Assembly: GCF_029784135.1 (NCBI RefSeq)
Contig: NC_073744.1
Span: forward strand, 10,313,429 to 10,377,428
DNA length: 64,000 nt
Direction: 5' to 3'
Origin: Toxorhynchites rutilus septentrionalis
Taxonomy: Eukaryota; Arthropoda; Insecta; Diptera; Culicidae
Shown: one piece after another, positions 34,501-44,882 of the stretch
How the letters are laid out: each line of letters begins with the position of its first letter
How positions within the stretch are numbered: the first letter of the stretch is position 1
Program-made: the position numbers and the translations under genes
Notes under the pieces: model-generated
What the model was told of the DNA's origin: nothing
The model's input: only the letters and a program-made list of their open reading frames with translations
Database searches by the model: none

Positions 34501-35328
34501 ATCAACATGCAAGATTTCAACGTCGAGGGTAACGCCATCAGCCAGCTGCCGGACGGTCTTCTGGCCAGTCTAACCAACCTGTCCAATATCAGTCTTGCCC
34601 GTAATGTGTTCCACAGCTATCCATCCGGTGGGCCGGCTCAATTCACTAATGTTGCCTGCATAAACTTGGAGCACAATCAAATTGACAAGATTCAATACGG
34701 GATCTTTTCGCGGGCCAGAGGACTCACCAAGTTGAATATGAAGGAGAATTCACTCACTACGCTACCCCTTGACATTGGCACCTGGACGCATATGGTCGAG
34801 CTGCAGCTCAGTACCAACTCGCTGACGAAGGTCCCGGATGACATTCACTGCTTGCAGAATCTTGAAGTACTCAGTCTTTCCACCAATTTGCTGAAGCGTA
34901 TACCCAGCACGATCGGGAATCTAAAGAAACTTCGCGTGTTGGATTTGGAGGAGAATCGTCTCGAGTCGCTCCCATCGGAAATTGGACTCTTGCACGAGCT
35001 GCAGGAACTCAATCTGCAGTCCAATCAGCTGACATCCCTCCCTCGGACCATCGGTCATCTGACCAATCTGATCACACTATCCGTTGGCGAGAATAAACTT
35101 CAGTACCTGCCGGAGGAGATCGGCACAATGGAGAGCCTTCAATCGCTCTACATTAACGAAAACCGCATGCTCGTGAAGCTACCGTATGAGTTGGCTCTGT
35201 GCCAGAATTTATCCATCATGAGCATTGAAAACTGTCCGCTTTCGGCACTCCCACCGGAAGTGGTCAGCGGTGGACCCAGTCTGGTGATACAGTATCTAAA
35301 GCTACACTCACCCTATCGACAGATGTGA
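27608..35328 (+). CDS. Sur-8: Sur-8/SHOC2 leucine-rich-repeat Ras-MAPK scaffold
   Basis: Coding sequence join(27608..28521, 34458..35328), 1785 nt, 594 residues plus stop; human SHOC2 has 582. The family binds GTP-loaded MRAS/Ras and protein phosphatase 1 and helps dephosphorylate the inhibitory site of RAF, thereby activating ERK; it acts at the plasma membrane and in cytosol. Visible here are a Ser/Gly/Ala-rich disordered N-terminus (residues 1-70), a Lys-rich linker, then about 20 LRRs from residue ~115 to the end. The junction restores the family motif GLRYNRLS, and the C-terminus [15 protein letters not shown]...[13 protein letters not shown]...PYRQM follows SHOC2 closely. Donor GAG|GTAAGT and acceptor CCGCAG|ATAC are canonical. 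The frame is intact and apparently functional. Confidence 0.95.
28660..28815 (+). repeat. Dispersed repeat, second copy of 1216-1450
   Basis: Diverged copy sharing 'cggtctctc', 'ttccactga' and 'tcctttagcaaggtt' in the same order. Lies just inside the Sur-8 intron. Confidence 0.5.
28836..29420 (-). mobile_element. Inverted-repeat element, copy 2 (inverted, interrupted)
   Basis: Reverse-complement relative of 24880-25803. It begins 'ggtaaatgatgttgattttt', then 'cacgcaactagtaaat', and ends with blocks 'atgttgcatttctca' and 'gagtttactgtcgtcat'. A 178-bp MITE is inserted at 28972-29149. Internally deleted relative to copy 1. Confidence 0.65.
28972..29149. mobile_element. 178-bp MITE with TA duplication, copy 1
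   Basis: Inverted ends start CAGG(C/A)AAACCTGTTTTTGTGC. TA lies at 28970-28971 and 29150-29151. A sister copy is at 30186-30362. CAGG ends plus a TA duplication suggest a pogo/Tigger-mobilised MITE. Confidence 0.85.
29505..29595 (-). repeat. Two adjacent antisense fragments of SINE family 3
   Basis: 'cagtagccatttaggcgtaa' at about 29508 is the exact reverse complement of a block at 4905-4940 and 49395-49425. A near-identical piece follows at about 29568. Origin may be a small tandem duplication. Confidence 0.6.
30186..30362. mobile_element. 177-bp MITE, copy 2
   Basis: Starts CAGGCAAACCTGTTTTTGTG and ends with its mirror. It shares 'gacccgatgtcat' and 'acgaggaatcacgc' with copy 1 in the same orientation. 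The right flank is TA (30363-30364); the left flank reads TT. Confidence 0.85.
30455..30525 (+). repeat. Short dispersed repeat (mate of 11306-11405)
   Basis: See the inverted copy at 11306; contains 'tagaaccctagg' and 'aatgtaaaccaaattaagaa'. Confidence 0.5.
30600..30810 (+). repeat. R4 repeat, intron copy
   Basis: Contains 'gcgctatatcggtta', 'agagatagaaaaaaa', 'taactggggctacaacattg' and 'gaccattgtgcattgt' in the order seen in the other R4 copies. Confidence 0.65.
30932..31083 (-). mobile_element. SINE family 1, 3' portion split by hAT A
   Basis: Matches the family-1 SINE from 'tacttagttgagatttctat' to the B-box complement 'ggaatcgaacccgaac'. The rest of the head resumes at 34343-34381 beyond the hAT insertion. 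Confidence 0.85.
32760..33790 (+). pseudogene. hAT-type transposase pseudogene
   Basis: Three reading pieces line up with one hAT transposase group as I recall it: an N-terminal piece with [19 protein letters not shown] and an [15 protein letters not shown] segment (33000 region), then [18 protein letters not shown] with [14 protein letters not shown] (33110-33230; the Asp in SFDES is a candidate catalytic residue), then [10 protein letters not shown] followed by a stop (around 33390-33420). A family-1 SINE interrupts it at 33440-33714 and coding similarity fades after 33790. Multiple frameshifts and stops make it non-functional. The family call is from motif order; exact ends are uncertain. 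Confidence 0.7.
33440..33714 (-). mobile_element. tRNA-derived SINE (family 1) inside hAT B
   Basis: Full copy. The head on the - strand reads 'tggccaagtggttagcg' (A box) and 'ggttcaattcc' (B box). A perfect 9-bp duplication CAAAGGATT lies at 33431-33439 and 33715-33723. It is the youngest layer of the nest. Confidence 0.9.
34343..34381 (-). mobile_element. SINE family 1, head portion right of hAT A
   Basis: 'gacgctaaccactcgaccac' is the A-box complement of the SINE whose body lies at 30932-31083, separated by the 3.25-kb hAT insertion. Confidence 0.8.
34458..35328 (+). CDS. Sur-8: Sur-8 coding exon 2 (LRRs to C-terminus)
   Basis: Begins after acceptor CCGCAG with ATAC, completing Arg-305, and ends in TGA at 35326-35328. 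It encodes repeats including [47 protein letters not shown] and [15 protein letters not shown], then the conserved C-terminal cap. The 24-residue LRR period is unbroken. In-frame codons upstream of the acceptor (from 34396) are intron sequence and should not be counted. Confidence 0.95.
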
Positions 35329-35600
35329 TTTGTTGCAGCAGCAAACATTGATACTCTAGCTGCTGCTTAATGGGCCTCCCCCGCCCCACTTTGCTCGTCG
35401 TTTCATCGTTCCGCTTTTCTTACACACACATTTCCGCTGTAAGAAGATATCCCTGTCCGTCCTCGGGTGGTGCTGTGTGCGATATATAATAGGTGTTCAC
35501 GCACGCGGAGAGCGCCCTGGGGCGGATTGGTTTTGTTCTGTTTGAAAGAAAAAAAAAAGTAAAAATATTGATGTGATTAAAATAAAGCTTTAAAAAAATA
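35329..35600 (+). terminator. Sur-8 3' UTR with polyadenylation signal
   Basis: AATAAA at 35581-35586 follows the stop codon by about 250 nt, with an A/T-rich sequence after it. Further AATAAA motifs farther right allow longer forms. Confidence 0.5.
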
Positions 35601-37019
35601 TTACTATTGAAAAATTATGAACAAAATATATCCAGTGTGAATAGATGGAAATAAGTGAAATCATTGAAAAAATTATATTTGTGATTAGTATCAAAACAGA
35701 GCAGGGCCACGCAGAGTCTGAGATGAGGTGCAGATGTTGGGGTAATTCTTTCGTTGCAAGCAGACAGGATTTGCAGACGCTCGGACAGTGTTTTTTTCCT
35801 CTGAGGTAAGCTGAGACACTTTCAAACATAGGAAAAAAAAATTACACCAATTTCTGCTTTCCAGAAACCAAACACCGGGGATTCACTCCTCTTGCGATCA
35901 TCCAACGAATGTGGGGATCCATGTGACTGCCACCACCACCATCAGACGCATCAAATGGGAGCGAGAGGTATCAAATTTCACGCGTCCTCGTTTCGGTACG
36001 TGACGATCCAAGATTAAGGATGAAGGAAACCAGAAGTTACAAAAAAAAACAGTCAGTTTGAAGAAAAACCCGAAACCATTTTTTTGTTTGTGCGGGTAAC
36101 GAAGAACGACATGAAAGAGAGTGTAAACTCGATGTTATTTTTTATCGATCAATTTTATGTGTTATTTTATCCTGCTACAGGAAACACGATTAATATATAA
36201 ACGAAGACAATGAAGCAAAGCCAAAATGTTAATCCCCAACCTATTCTCTATGAGCGAATTCATACAGGTCGGTTAGGTTTTAGAAGATTGTTTTTTTTTT
36301 TGGGAACTGGACACGGAAACGATAATCGATTTCGAAGGCAATCAGTTTTACTTTTTAATTATAGGAAAAAAACTTCTCAACAACCAGTTTGTTGGGATCA
36401 GTGTTGATGGCCGTCTAGAGGAATGTTAGTTTAAACATCAGTATATTAGATGTAACGTTTGTAGGATAATTATTTGACTGTGTAAAACAATTGTACCTTT
36501 TTTGTTGGGCAAATCTTCTCACGTGAAGGTGCTCTCTTGATATTTGTATGATGCTTCACTTCCCTTTTTTTCATGTTCTACCATTTAACGCTCTCAGTTT
36601 GTGGCATTTATGGAGTGTTGTGTTCATCCTCTCCCCTAAAATCTGTAGCATGTAAGAACTGTAACGAATTTTTAGTCGTAATTTGAGAACCAGGGATTCC
36701 CATTGTTGAAATTTGTAAAGTTTGGTTATGAATCAGCCATTTTAACTCGAGTGCTATATACAAACATCTTCCTTTCAAAAAGATGTTAATGATGATTTGA
36801 ATTTACGTTATTTACATTTTGACTGTTACCCATAATCGTTCATTTGGAAATCACGACAAATGATTTGAACAGTTGAAACGTGACTAATAAAACATAAATC
36901 ACAGTGTTCGAAAAAATGTTCCAATTTTCCCGATAATTTCTACAGATACTAGCCCATCAACCTATTGGGTATGTATAACCAATGATATCCTCATCAAAAT
37001 AATCGCCAAACATCGGAAA
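35601..37019. other. Unassigned DNA downstream of Sur-8
   Basis: No gene or repeat end identified; may hold extended 3' UTR. Confidence 0.4.
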
Positions 37020-37245
37020 TCATGCGACGCCCCGGGTGTGCTTGCGCTGGTTCGCTAATCGCGAGGAAGCAAGGCGCACTGCTCATTCGAGACTGGTGCA
37101 ACGGGAATCTCGCATGGTTCCATCATAAAGAAAGTGGGGATTCATGCCCTGAAACATTATTCACCACAAACGCATCTTTAAGAAGCAAACTTTCCACGTT
37201 TATTTTCTAGTCAACGGGAAGTATCAATAAATGAATAAATAAATA
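37020..37245 (+). repeat. Retroposon-like fragment with (AATA)n tail
   Basis: A GC-rich segment including 'gctggttcgctaatcgcgag' ends in 'aataaatgaataaataaata'. The simple-repeat tail suggests a SINE or LINE 3' end. Not matched elsewhere in the window. Confidence 0.4.
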
Positions 37246-38687
37246 AAAAATGTGCTTCATCAGCACCTATCTATATTATATGTAGTTTGGAATTGGCTTG
37301 ATAGATTTTAGAAGGTTCGTAGGTTGATAATCAGGCAGATAGTCTCATACACAATTACGTACAAAAGTTCTATGCAACGGAAACAAAATCTACATTTTCA
37401 AACATAAAATAGAAATCCCAAAATTAGTGAACAACAGTGAAATGGCCTAACCAATGATAAAAAAAGTTGTAGTGAGATGTGCGATCAAACAAAAAATATT
37501 GTATGGTAACGTAACAATGAGTGTAACGGAGGAGAACATGAAAAACCAGAGTATATGATCTATTTATCATCGTTATTATCCCAGAACACAGATAAGAATC
37601 ATAAATAAATGAGTCAAAGAAATGAAAAAAAAACAAACAAAGAGAAATACATGTTAAACGATATACAAAGAGACAAATGATGGCATTTAAAAGATTATAT
37701 GAAGGATTTAAAAAAGTGTATCGATGCACGCACTCATAGTGTGCAAGTATGATGTTGTATTTAAAGGAATAAAAAATATCCCACAATTAGGATGCTGTAG
37801 TAGATTCATATACATATACGAAGGAATCCAGCTCTGCTTCTTTCCGAGGAACAATGTTTTGAAATTAAATAAAGTGAATATTTCAGTTCCTTCCGTAAAT
37901 GATATTGATCTTCAGTGCCATATTTTTTTTTACATTTACTTGATGATTCTATTCAAACATTACGATGCAACCGTTTAAATGTTACGTTGGAAAGTTTCCC
38001 CAAATCTATTCCTTGGTAGTTCCTATGAAGTAAATTAACCAGACAAACCCTTTCTGAAGATGCATAATGAACTACTAATTACCGAAAACAGATTACAAAT
38101 GGCAGATAAAAAACACACAATACGCACACAAGTAAAGTATTCAGTGGAAATACCGGATAAGAATAATATTTATAAATCGTAGAAGTATTAAACTGAAACA
38201 ATGAAATATTAAAACAAATAAAAATACTATATCTGTAATTGTATAATATAATTATGCTGTAACTGTGTACAGGAAGAACCAGAGTTTTTGCTTATTTTTG
38301 TTGGTTGGGCATTTTCCGTCATTTGTATTCCTCTGGGTCGTGATTTCGTGTGGTGTTAATGTTCTGTTGATCCGACAAAGTCATATTCAACTGAGGATAC
38401 TCTCCGGACTATGAAGAAATTCGCCTTCGTATTCAATTGGAAATTAGTTTTCAGCAGTTTCTCCGTCAACATGACTCAACAGTCATTTGGGCGTTCAGTT
38501 CCCATCTCACTCTACGACTCGACTATCTCATTCCACTCTTCCCCGTCAAATGAGCTTCAATGCATATTGAAGGGACTCCCACTTGTCAAAAATTTTCTGC
38601 TTCATGCAGACGCGTCTACGTTTTTCTCTCGGAAAATTACAGTTGAGCATTTTTTGACTATCAAATCGGTGTTAATAGTGTAAATAG
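37246..38687. other. Unassigned AT-rich DNA before the LINE
   Basis: No supported gene. A 90-residue frame at 38411-38683 has no domain and may belong to the LINE 5' UTR. Confidence 0.4.
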
Positions 38688-39989
38688 AAGACAGCAGAAC
38701 AACTGAGAAAATTTTTGCTCGGAAGTACGCTGAAAGATCTAGGGATGAAGAACTACGTCAGTGATATGAAATACGTGGGACAGTTCAAAATCATGGTCTT
38801 TGTAAATAGTTACGTGAAAGCTAATCTACTGATCGAAATGTTTAACAAAGGAGACAGCGCATTTAAAGCATATGTACCAAAACATTCGGTGTGGATCGCA
38901 GGAGTAGTCGCAGGTGTTCCAACAAATATCAACGTGGACGAACTCAAGGCGGAGATCCAGCGCGAAGTGCCAATAATGGATGTTATTAGGATGACAAGGT
39001 ATGAGGAAGGCATTGGAAAAGTGCCGATAAACAGAATAAGCATAAATTCCCGTGCAAACCAATTGCCAAGAAACGTCAAGATGTTCTGCAGCTCCAGCAG
39101 TGTACAGCAATTTAGGACGAAAGTAATAATATGCTTGAAGTGTCTGAGATTTGGACATAAGACAGATAACTGCAAAGGAGCAATGAGGTGCCAACGCTGC
39201 AGTCAACGGCACGAACAACAAGAAGAATATCAAAAATGCTCGAAAACATACCACTGCGTTCACTGTAAGTCATCCGAGCATAGCTCGGTAGATCAAACTT
39301 ATCCCGAGCGTAAAAGACAACACGATATTAAACGTCTAATGTCAAAGAAAAACTGGACGTATGCAGACGCCCGAGAACAAGTGCCTGAATTACAAAATAT
39401 GTACGAACCATTACGAAATGTGGAGGAGTTCCTGACAGTAGCAGAAACATATGCATAACTAACGAAAGACCAATTCACTTGGAAGAACCCAATGCGCGAG
39501 GAATGGATAAAAACCAATCAAGAGAGGAAAGCTGTACATGCTGCTGTTAAAACGTATAAGGAGGATCCAAAGAAAAAATCGCAAAAGAGAGTTTTAAGTG
39601 AACAGCCACTGGTGCAAAGAGCTGCTAATGAAACTACTGAACAAAGAAATCTTATCGTTGCAGAGATACCAGAGGCAAAAAATGGAACAGGATTGAACAA
39701 CAACCTCAAATCGACGGAAAAGGAGCGATTGGAAGCAGAATTCAAGAAAAAGGAAGAACTCCTTATGGAAAAATTCCACCAGATGCAAGCCACGGAAAGC
39801 CGTAGACAACAGGAGCTTATTATGTCTTTCTACGCGGACTTTATCGACAGTGTGAACGAAGACATGGACGTGAGAGAGACATTTAGAAAATGCACTATGA
39901 AACATTTCAATCTGACTAACACGATAATTATGGATACAGATCAAATGGAACACCTACCAGAGATCCCAAATGGCGAAGAAAACCTTTAA
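38688..39989 (+). pseudogene. I-type LINE ORF1 (gag-like nucleic-acid-binding protein)
   Basis: Encodes the RNA-binding, chaperone-like ORF1 product that coats LINE RNA. The frame is open from 38688; no ATG occurs before about 38745, so the true start is lost or upstream in another frame. One in-frame TAA at 39456-39458 splits it. An RRM-like part (QFKIMVFVNSYVKANLL) is followed by zinc knuckles: CLKCLRFGHKTDNC is a perfect CX2CX4HX4C, then CQRCSQRHEQQEEYQKC and CVHCKSSEH. After the stop a Glu/Lys-rich coiled-coil-like tail (ERLEAEFKKKEELLMEKF) runs to TAA at 39989. It overlaps ORF2 by 20 nt. Only one lesion, so decay is recent. Confidence 0.8.
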
Positions 39990-40600
39990 AATACTCCAAG
40001 CCAACGTACAAAGCTTAAGCAGAAATAAAAATGAAATACATCGTGTACTCAATGAATATGGATATTCAGCAGCGATTTTATCGGAAACATGGACAGATTA
40101 AGCAATGGAAAACACTAACAAATACAAAATAACTGGTTTCCATTATATTCCTAGTTCAAGAGATGATAAGTATGGAGGGGCCGGAATATATTTGGTAAAT
40201 TCGTTGAACTACAAACTGATTCCTTCTCCAATCGTCTCTAGATTGACACAGGTAACTAGTGTACGGATCATACACCTTGATTTAGTAATAGTATCACTGT
40301 ATGCGAGCCCCTCAATTACATTGAAGGTATTTGAAGATGATATACGAATAATTTTCCACGGTTTCCACGGTGGAGGAGCCCTAAACGCACATCATTTCGT
40401 TTTGGGTGACGATATCTGTGATAGAAAAGGTTAAATTCTGGTAGATGTTCCCAACAATAGTGATCGTTTCTTTTTAAATGATGGCTCGTGCACATTCATA
40501 CCTATTTGTAATAATGCACGATCTACTGCAATCGATGTTACACCATGTTCGAGAGAATTGATTAACAATATGAGTTGGAAAACATTCGATTAGAGGCGAA
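39970..40600 (+). pseudogene. I-type LINE ORF2, endonuclease domain
   Basis: ORF2 starts at ATG 39970, overlapping the end of ORF1. Visible AP-endonuclease motifs are ILQANVQSL near the N-terminus, LSETW (catalytic Glu region) and GGAGIYL. The domain nicks target DNA to prime reverse transcription. A TAA directly after the LSETWTD motif (about 40097) and another at 40434 break the frame, and the region to 40590 is further damaged. Non-functional. Confidence 0.75.
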
Positions 40601-40647
40601 TGAACTGCAAAGTTTAAAGCCTCTTAAAAACAAAGAAAGAAAGAAAG
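40591..40647 (+). mobile_element. 57-bp SINE-like insertion with 12-bp target duplication
   Basis: 'tagaggcgaatgaactgcaa', then 'agtttaaagcctcttaaaaa' and an (AAAG)n tail. Duplications AAAACATTCGAT (40579-40590) and AAAACATTAGAT (40648-40659) differ by one base. Related text occurs at about 8158-8190 and 28910-28935. This is an unusually short retroposed unit, perhaps only the 3' end of a longer SINE. Confidence 0.7.
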
Positions 40648-41687
40648 AAAACATTAGATTTCGGCATAGGAAGCCATCATGTCGGAATTGAAATTGATTG
40701 GACAAATGAAAATGAGACTAGATCAGGGTTCTTTTTTGACAGAAAGAGGATTACTGAACAGATCTTAACCCGAACCTATCAAGTGTGCAAAATATAGAAG
40801 ATCTAACAAGAAATTTCATAACGATTCATAAGAGGAACAAGAAGAAAGATGTTCGCACACCAAAATTTTGGTGGACAGATAGCGTTGAGACAGCATGGAA
40901 GGAGAAAAATTCAGCAAGGAAAGAATTCACCCGATTATCCAGTGTGCAGAACCTCATAGAGTTAAAGCGGAAAGCTGCAATTTTTCTACTAAGAAAACGA
41001 GAAGAAATTAAAAAGAAGTTCGAAGAATTTCCGGATGAAGTCGGACCGTTTACCGAATCGAAAGAACTGTGGCTCAAAATAGGTAGACTAACAGGAAAGC
41101 GAATCAGCAGGAAAGAAAATAACATTATCTACGACGAAGCAGATGAAGCTGAATGTTTCCTTAATACACATTTTGGTGGACAATACTCAGCTCCAGAAAT
41201 AGAGTATCCATTTTATCCACTTCAAGTAGCCACGGATGACTTACTGACGAGAGAGAACTGGACAATGATACTCAACTCTAAACGAAAAGTCTCTGCGCCA
41301 GGAGAAGAAAAATTAACTTACGAACTGCTCAGGTGCCTAAGCCCAAAGGTAACGGACAAGATCATCGAAGATATCAATATCATGTGGAGGCGCGGAATAG
41401 TAAGCGAATCTCCGAAAATTATAAAGGTGGTTGCTATTCCAAAACATTGTCGTGACCAGAGCTTACCCACAGGAAAGCGACCGATTTCGTTAGTACCAAC
41501 GTTGGCAAAGGTAGCGAATTCAGCAGGTGGGGTGCTTCCGGATACCTCTTTCGGTTTTCGTAAACATCTATCGACGACCACTTGCGTTTCCTTTGTGATA
41601 AACTGGATAAAAGCAAGTAAAAGAGAAAATTTTGTGACTGCTTTAATATGTATCGATCTTTCAAATGCATTCAATGCGGTTAAAGTA

Positions 41688-42986
41688 AAGGGTGTGTCAC
41701 ATCAAATTGCATCACGGAAAAAACGCTGTAGAAATTCGCCCAGTAGACCGATCCTATTGAAAAATTTAGACAGTAAAATATAAACTATTAAACAACTTTT
41801 GGCATTTTCTTTTTATTCATACTTCGAGCCCAAGCCCGTATGCTCGCACCTTCCTCTTTACCCCGTCCATAAGGTTCTGTACAACGTCAGGTTGTAGTTT
41901 TTTTTGAACAGAAATCCATTTTCTCTTGAAGTCCGCCTCCGATTTGACAACTTTTGGGTTCTTCCGGAGGGCCTGCTTCATAATCGCCCAATATTTCTCT
42001 ATTGGGCGAAGCTCCGGCGCGTTGGGCGGGTTCATTTCCTTTGGCACGAAGGTGACTCCGTTGGCTTCGTACCACTCCAACACGTCCTTTGAATAGTGGC
42101 ACGAAGCGAGATCCGGCCAGAAGATGGTCGGGCCCTCGTGCTGCTTCAATAGTGGTAGTAAGCGCTTCTGTAGGCACTCCTTAAGGTAAACCTGCCCGTT
42201 TACCGTGCCGGTCATCACGAAGGGGGCGCTCCGCTTTCCGCAAGAGCAGATCGCTTGCCACACCATGTACTTTTTGGCAAACTTGGATAGTTTCTGCTTG
42301 CGAATCTCCTCCGGAACGCTGAATTTGTCCTCTGCGGAGAAGAACAACAGGCCTGGCAGCTGACGAAAGTCCGCTTTGACGTAGGTTTCGTCGTCCATTA
42401 CCAGGCAATGTGGCTTCGTCAGCATTTCGGTGTACAGCTTCCGGGCTCGTTTCTTCCCCACCATGTTTTGCCTTTCGTCACGGTTAGGAGCCTTCTGAAC
42501 CTTGTATGTACGCAGGCCCTCCCGCTGCTTGGTCCGCTGGACGAATGAACTTGACAAATTCAGCTTATTGGCGACATCCCGACACCGAACTTCTCGGATC
42601 ACTTCTAAACTGCTTAACTACGCGCTTGTGATCTTTTTCACTGACGGAGCATCCATTTATGCCGTTCTTCACCTTCCGGTCGATGGTTAGGTTCTCGAAG
42701 TATCGTTTTAGTACTCTGTTGACCGTGGATTGGACGATTCCCAGCATCTTACCGATGTCCCGATGTGACAACTCCGGATTCTCGAAATGAGTGCACAGGA
42801 TTAATTCACGACGCTCTTTTTCGTTCGACGACATTTTTCCAAATTTACGAAAAATTGACAGTGAAGCATGGCCAACGTGATCTATACACTCTTATCTGAT
42901 TATAAGCGAAAGCTGAAGATATAATTCCTAAAAATTAAATTTCTACAGCGTTTTTTCCGTGATGCAATTTGATGTGACACACCCTT
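41688..42986 (-). mobile_element. ITmD37E DNA transposon, near-intact
   Basis: Terminal inverted repeats start AAGGGTGTGTCACATCAAAT and extend without mismatch for at least 45 bp (41688-41735 versus 42939-42986). TA duplications lie at 41686-41687 and 42987-42988. Full length 1299 bp with one transposase gene. Identity of the ends implies a young insertion in the LINE. Confidence 0.95.
41817..42834 (-). pseudogene. ITmD37E transposase, one frameshift
   Basis: IS630-Tc1-mariner superfamily transposase. The ATG is at 42834; the N-terminal helix-turn-helix (LSHRDIGKMLGIVQSTVNRVL) is followed by a second HTH with VANKLNLSSSFVQRT. The catalytic core has VMDDETYVKADF (first Asp), FWPDLASCHYS (second Asp) and ELRPIEKYW (Glu). 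I count 37 residues between the second Asp and Glu, the DD37E signature known from mosquitoes. Length is about 339 codons, as in that group. A single 1-base indel between 42565 and 42602 breaks an otherwise open frame, so this copy needs help in trans. Confidence 0.9.
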
Positions 42987-43509
42987 TAGAAAAATTAGTG
43001 GATATAATGTCTATACTCGGCGTGTCTGTGGATATACAGTCATGGATATAATCGTTTCTTACGAAGAGGAAAATCAGCCACCAATTGCGCGATCGGAGTA
43101 TTTGCAGGAGAATCACGAATGGTTTGCCCCAGGGAGATGTTTTGTCCCCAACACTTTTCAACGTATATACGTTAGAACTTCACCAGATGAGTCGGAAAGA
43201 TAGAGCACTCGTGCAATACGCAGATGATTTTGGTCTACTTGTTAGAGCAAAAACGCTAGAAAAGTTGAATGAAGCCGCTAAAAATTTCATCGGTACGTTT
43301 TTGGAAGCAGCAACATCTCTAAATTTTGAAATCAACCCAGACAAAACCAAAGCGGTGCTGTTAATGAACAACAACAAGACTTTAGACATTAGAATAAACG
43401 GAACATTATAGTACCGTATCATAAAAATCTCTGAGTAACTATAGACCGCTTTCTGAGTTTCGGAATTCATATCAAAGACACACGACGGAAAATTCAGGAT
43501 CGCCTAAAT

Positions 43510-44882
43510 ATGGTTAAGATACTTAGTAGTGTGAAGAATGGTACTCATCGAGACGTAATGCTTAAAGTATACAAGGCAGTTTTCCGCAGTGTTATGGAAT
43601 ACGGCTGTGGTATTTACAACAACGCCAAACCAACAAATCGCAAAATGTTAACTGTGACGAACAATCAATGCATACGCCGGGTGACCGGCGCAACTAGGAC
43701 GACACCACTCAATGCATTGGCAGGTCTAAGCGGACATGGTCCATTAGACATTAGACAACAATGCTTTGCATCACGAGAAGTTGCAAGGAGTCTTTCTACA
43801 GGTAATGTAGTAGCTAAGCAACATCGAAAAGTACATTTATCAGAAGACAGCGAGCAATGGTCCAAATATACGTACATGGAAAATTTTTTTGGAGTAACAA
43901 AAAGATTTTTGACAATATTGATCCATTGATCAAGATGTGTAGAGTTGAAGGAATCGAAATCTTCGATTGCCTAGAAGGTTTAAACTCAGCGAAGCAAAAC
44001 TCTAATCCTATGCGGTTGAAACAATTGGCACTTTTTGTGATGAACGGAAGAGATAAGCATCGTGGAAAGATATTTACTGACGCTTCAAAGGACGGGACGG
44101 TGTGCGGAGTAGGTATATATGCAGAGTTCTCAAAACAGAAAATCAGTTATCGATTGGAAAATGAAACCAGCTTAACTTCTGCAGAAGTTTACGCGATTCG
44201 AATCGCCACGAATATCATCGAGGAACAACAACAAAGTGCAATGGTTATATACACTGACTCACGAGCAGCATGTGTTATACTGCAAAACGCACAAGAATCT
44301 GGATTAGCGGAAAAGAATGTTGCAGATATCATTACCATCTGTAGGAGATGGGACATTCGGATACAGTGGATTTCCAGCCACGTCAATATAGGAGGAAACG
44401 AGATCGCGGATCAGCTTGCAAAAGGAGGACTAACAACAACCAGCATAATCAGCAATCGTTTACATCTCAATGACGCAATGTTACAGCTTAAAAAACAGAT
44501 GCAGAAAAGAAATTTAGACTGGTATCAGGTTTATTCAAAAGACAAAGGCAAAATTTTCTCCTCGATTCAACCTGTGTTATCGGAAAAACCGTGGTACACG
44601 GGAAGCACATTCAAAGGATATGAAGTCAGGCTCCTAAACAGACTCATAACCGGACATAACTTCTCAAAATTTTGGTTGGCAAAAATGAAAATAGCAGATG
44701 ATCCAAATTGTGAGATTTGCTTAGTACCAGAAACATCAGAACATGTTATATACGCTGTATCACGATCCAAATTCTCATATGAAACTCATTTTGCTACGCT
44801 TACTGAACTATTCAAATCTGGGAACCAATTATTTTATAAAGAAATATTGGAATTTGTCAAAGTCATTGAAATGAATTTATAA
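43510..44882 (+). pseudogene. I-type LINE ORF2, C-terminal region with RNase H
   Basis: 43510-43929 encodes the post-RT connector (VMEYGCGIYNN, RRVTGATRTTPL). After a frame change around 43860-43930, 43930-44882 encodes RNase H: IFTDASKDGTVCGVGIYAE (Asp), TSAEVYAI (Glu), VIYTDSRAAC (Asp) and WISSHVNIGGNEIADQLA (His and Asp), so all catalytic residues are present. A Cys-rich CEICLVPETSEHVIY segment follows, as in I elements. Stop at 44880-44882. RNase H marks the I clade rather than Jockey/CR1. Confidence 0.85.

Larger units (their letters stand above)
40785..43410 (+). pseudogene. I-type LINE ORF2, reverse transcriptase domain
   Basis: Split into 40785-41687 and 42987-43410 by the ITmD37E insertion. 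The first part carries the RT N-terminal region with KRPISLVPTLAKV and the first catalytic motif in LICIDLSNAFNAV. The second carries NGLPQGDVLSPTLFNVYT and the active site YADDFGLLV, then INPDKTKAVLL. In between, a stop in the sequence after ILGVSVDIQSW and frame changes mark decay beyond the insertion itself. Copies target-primed LINE RNA in intact relatives. Confidence 0.85.
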
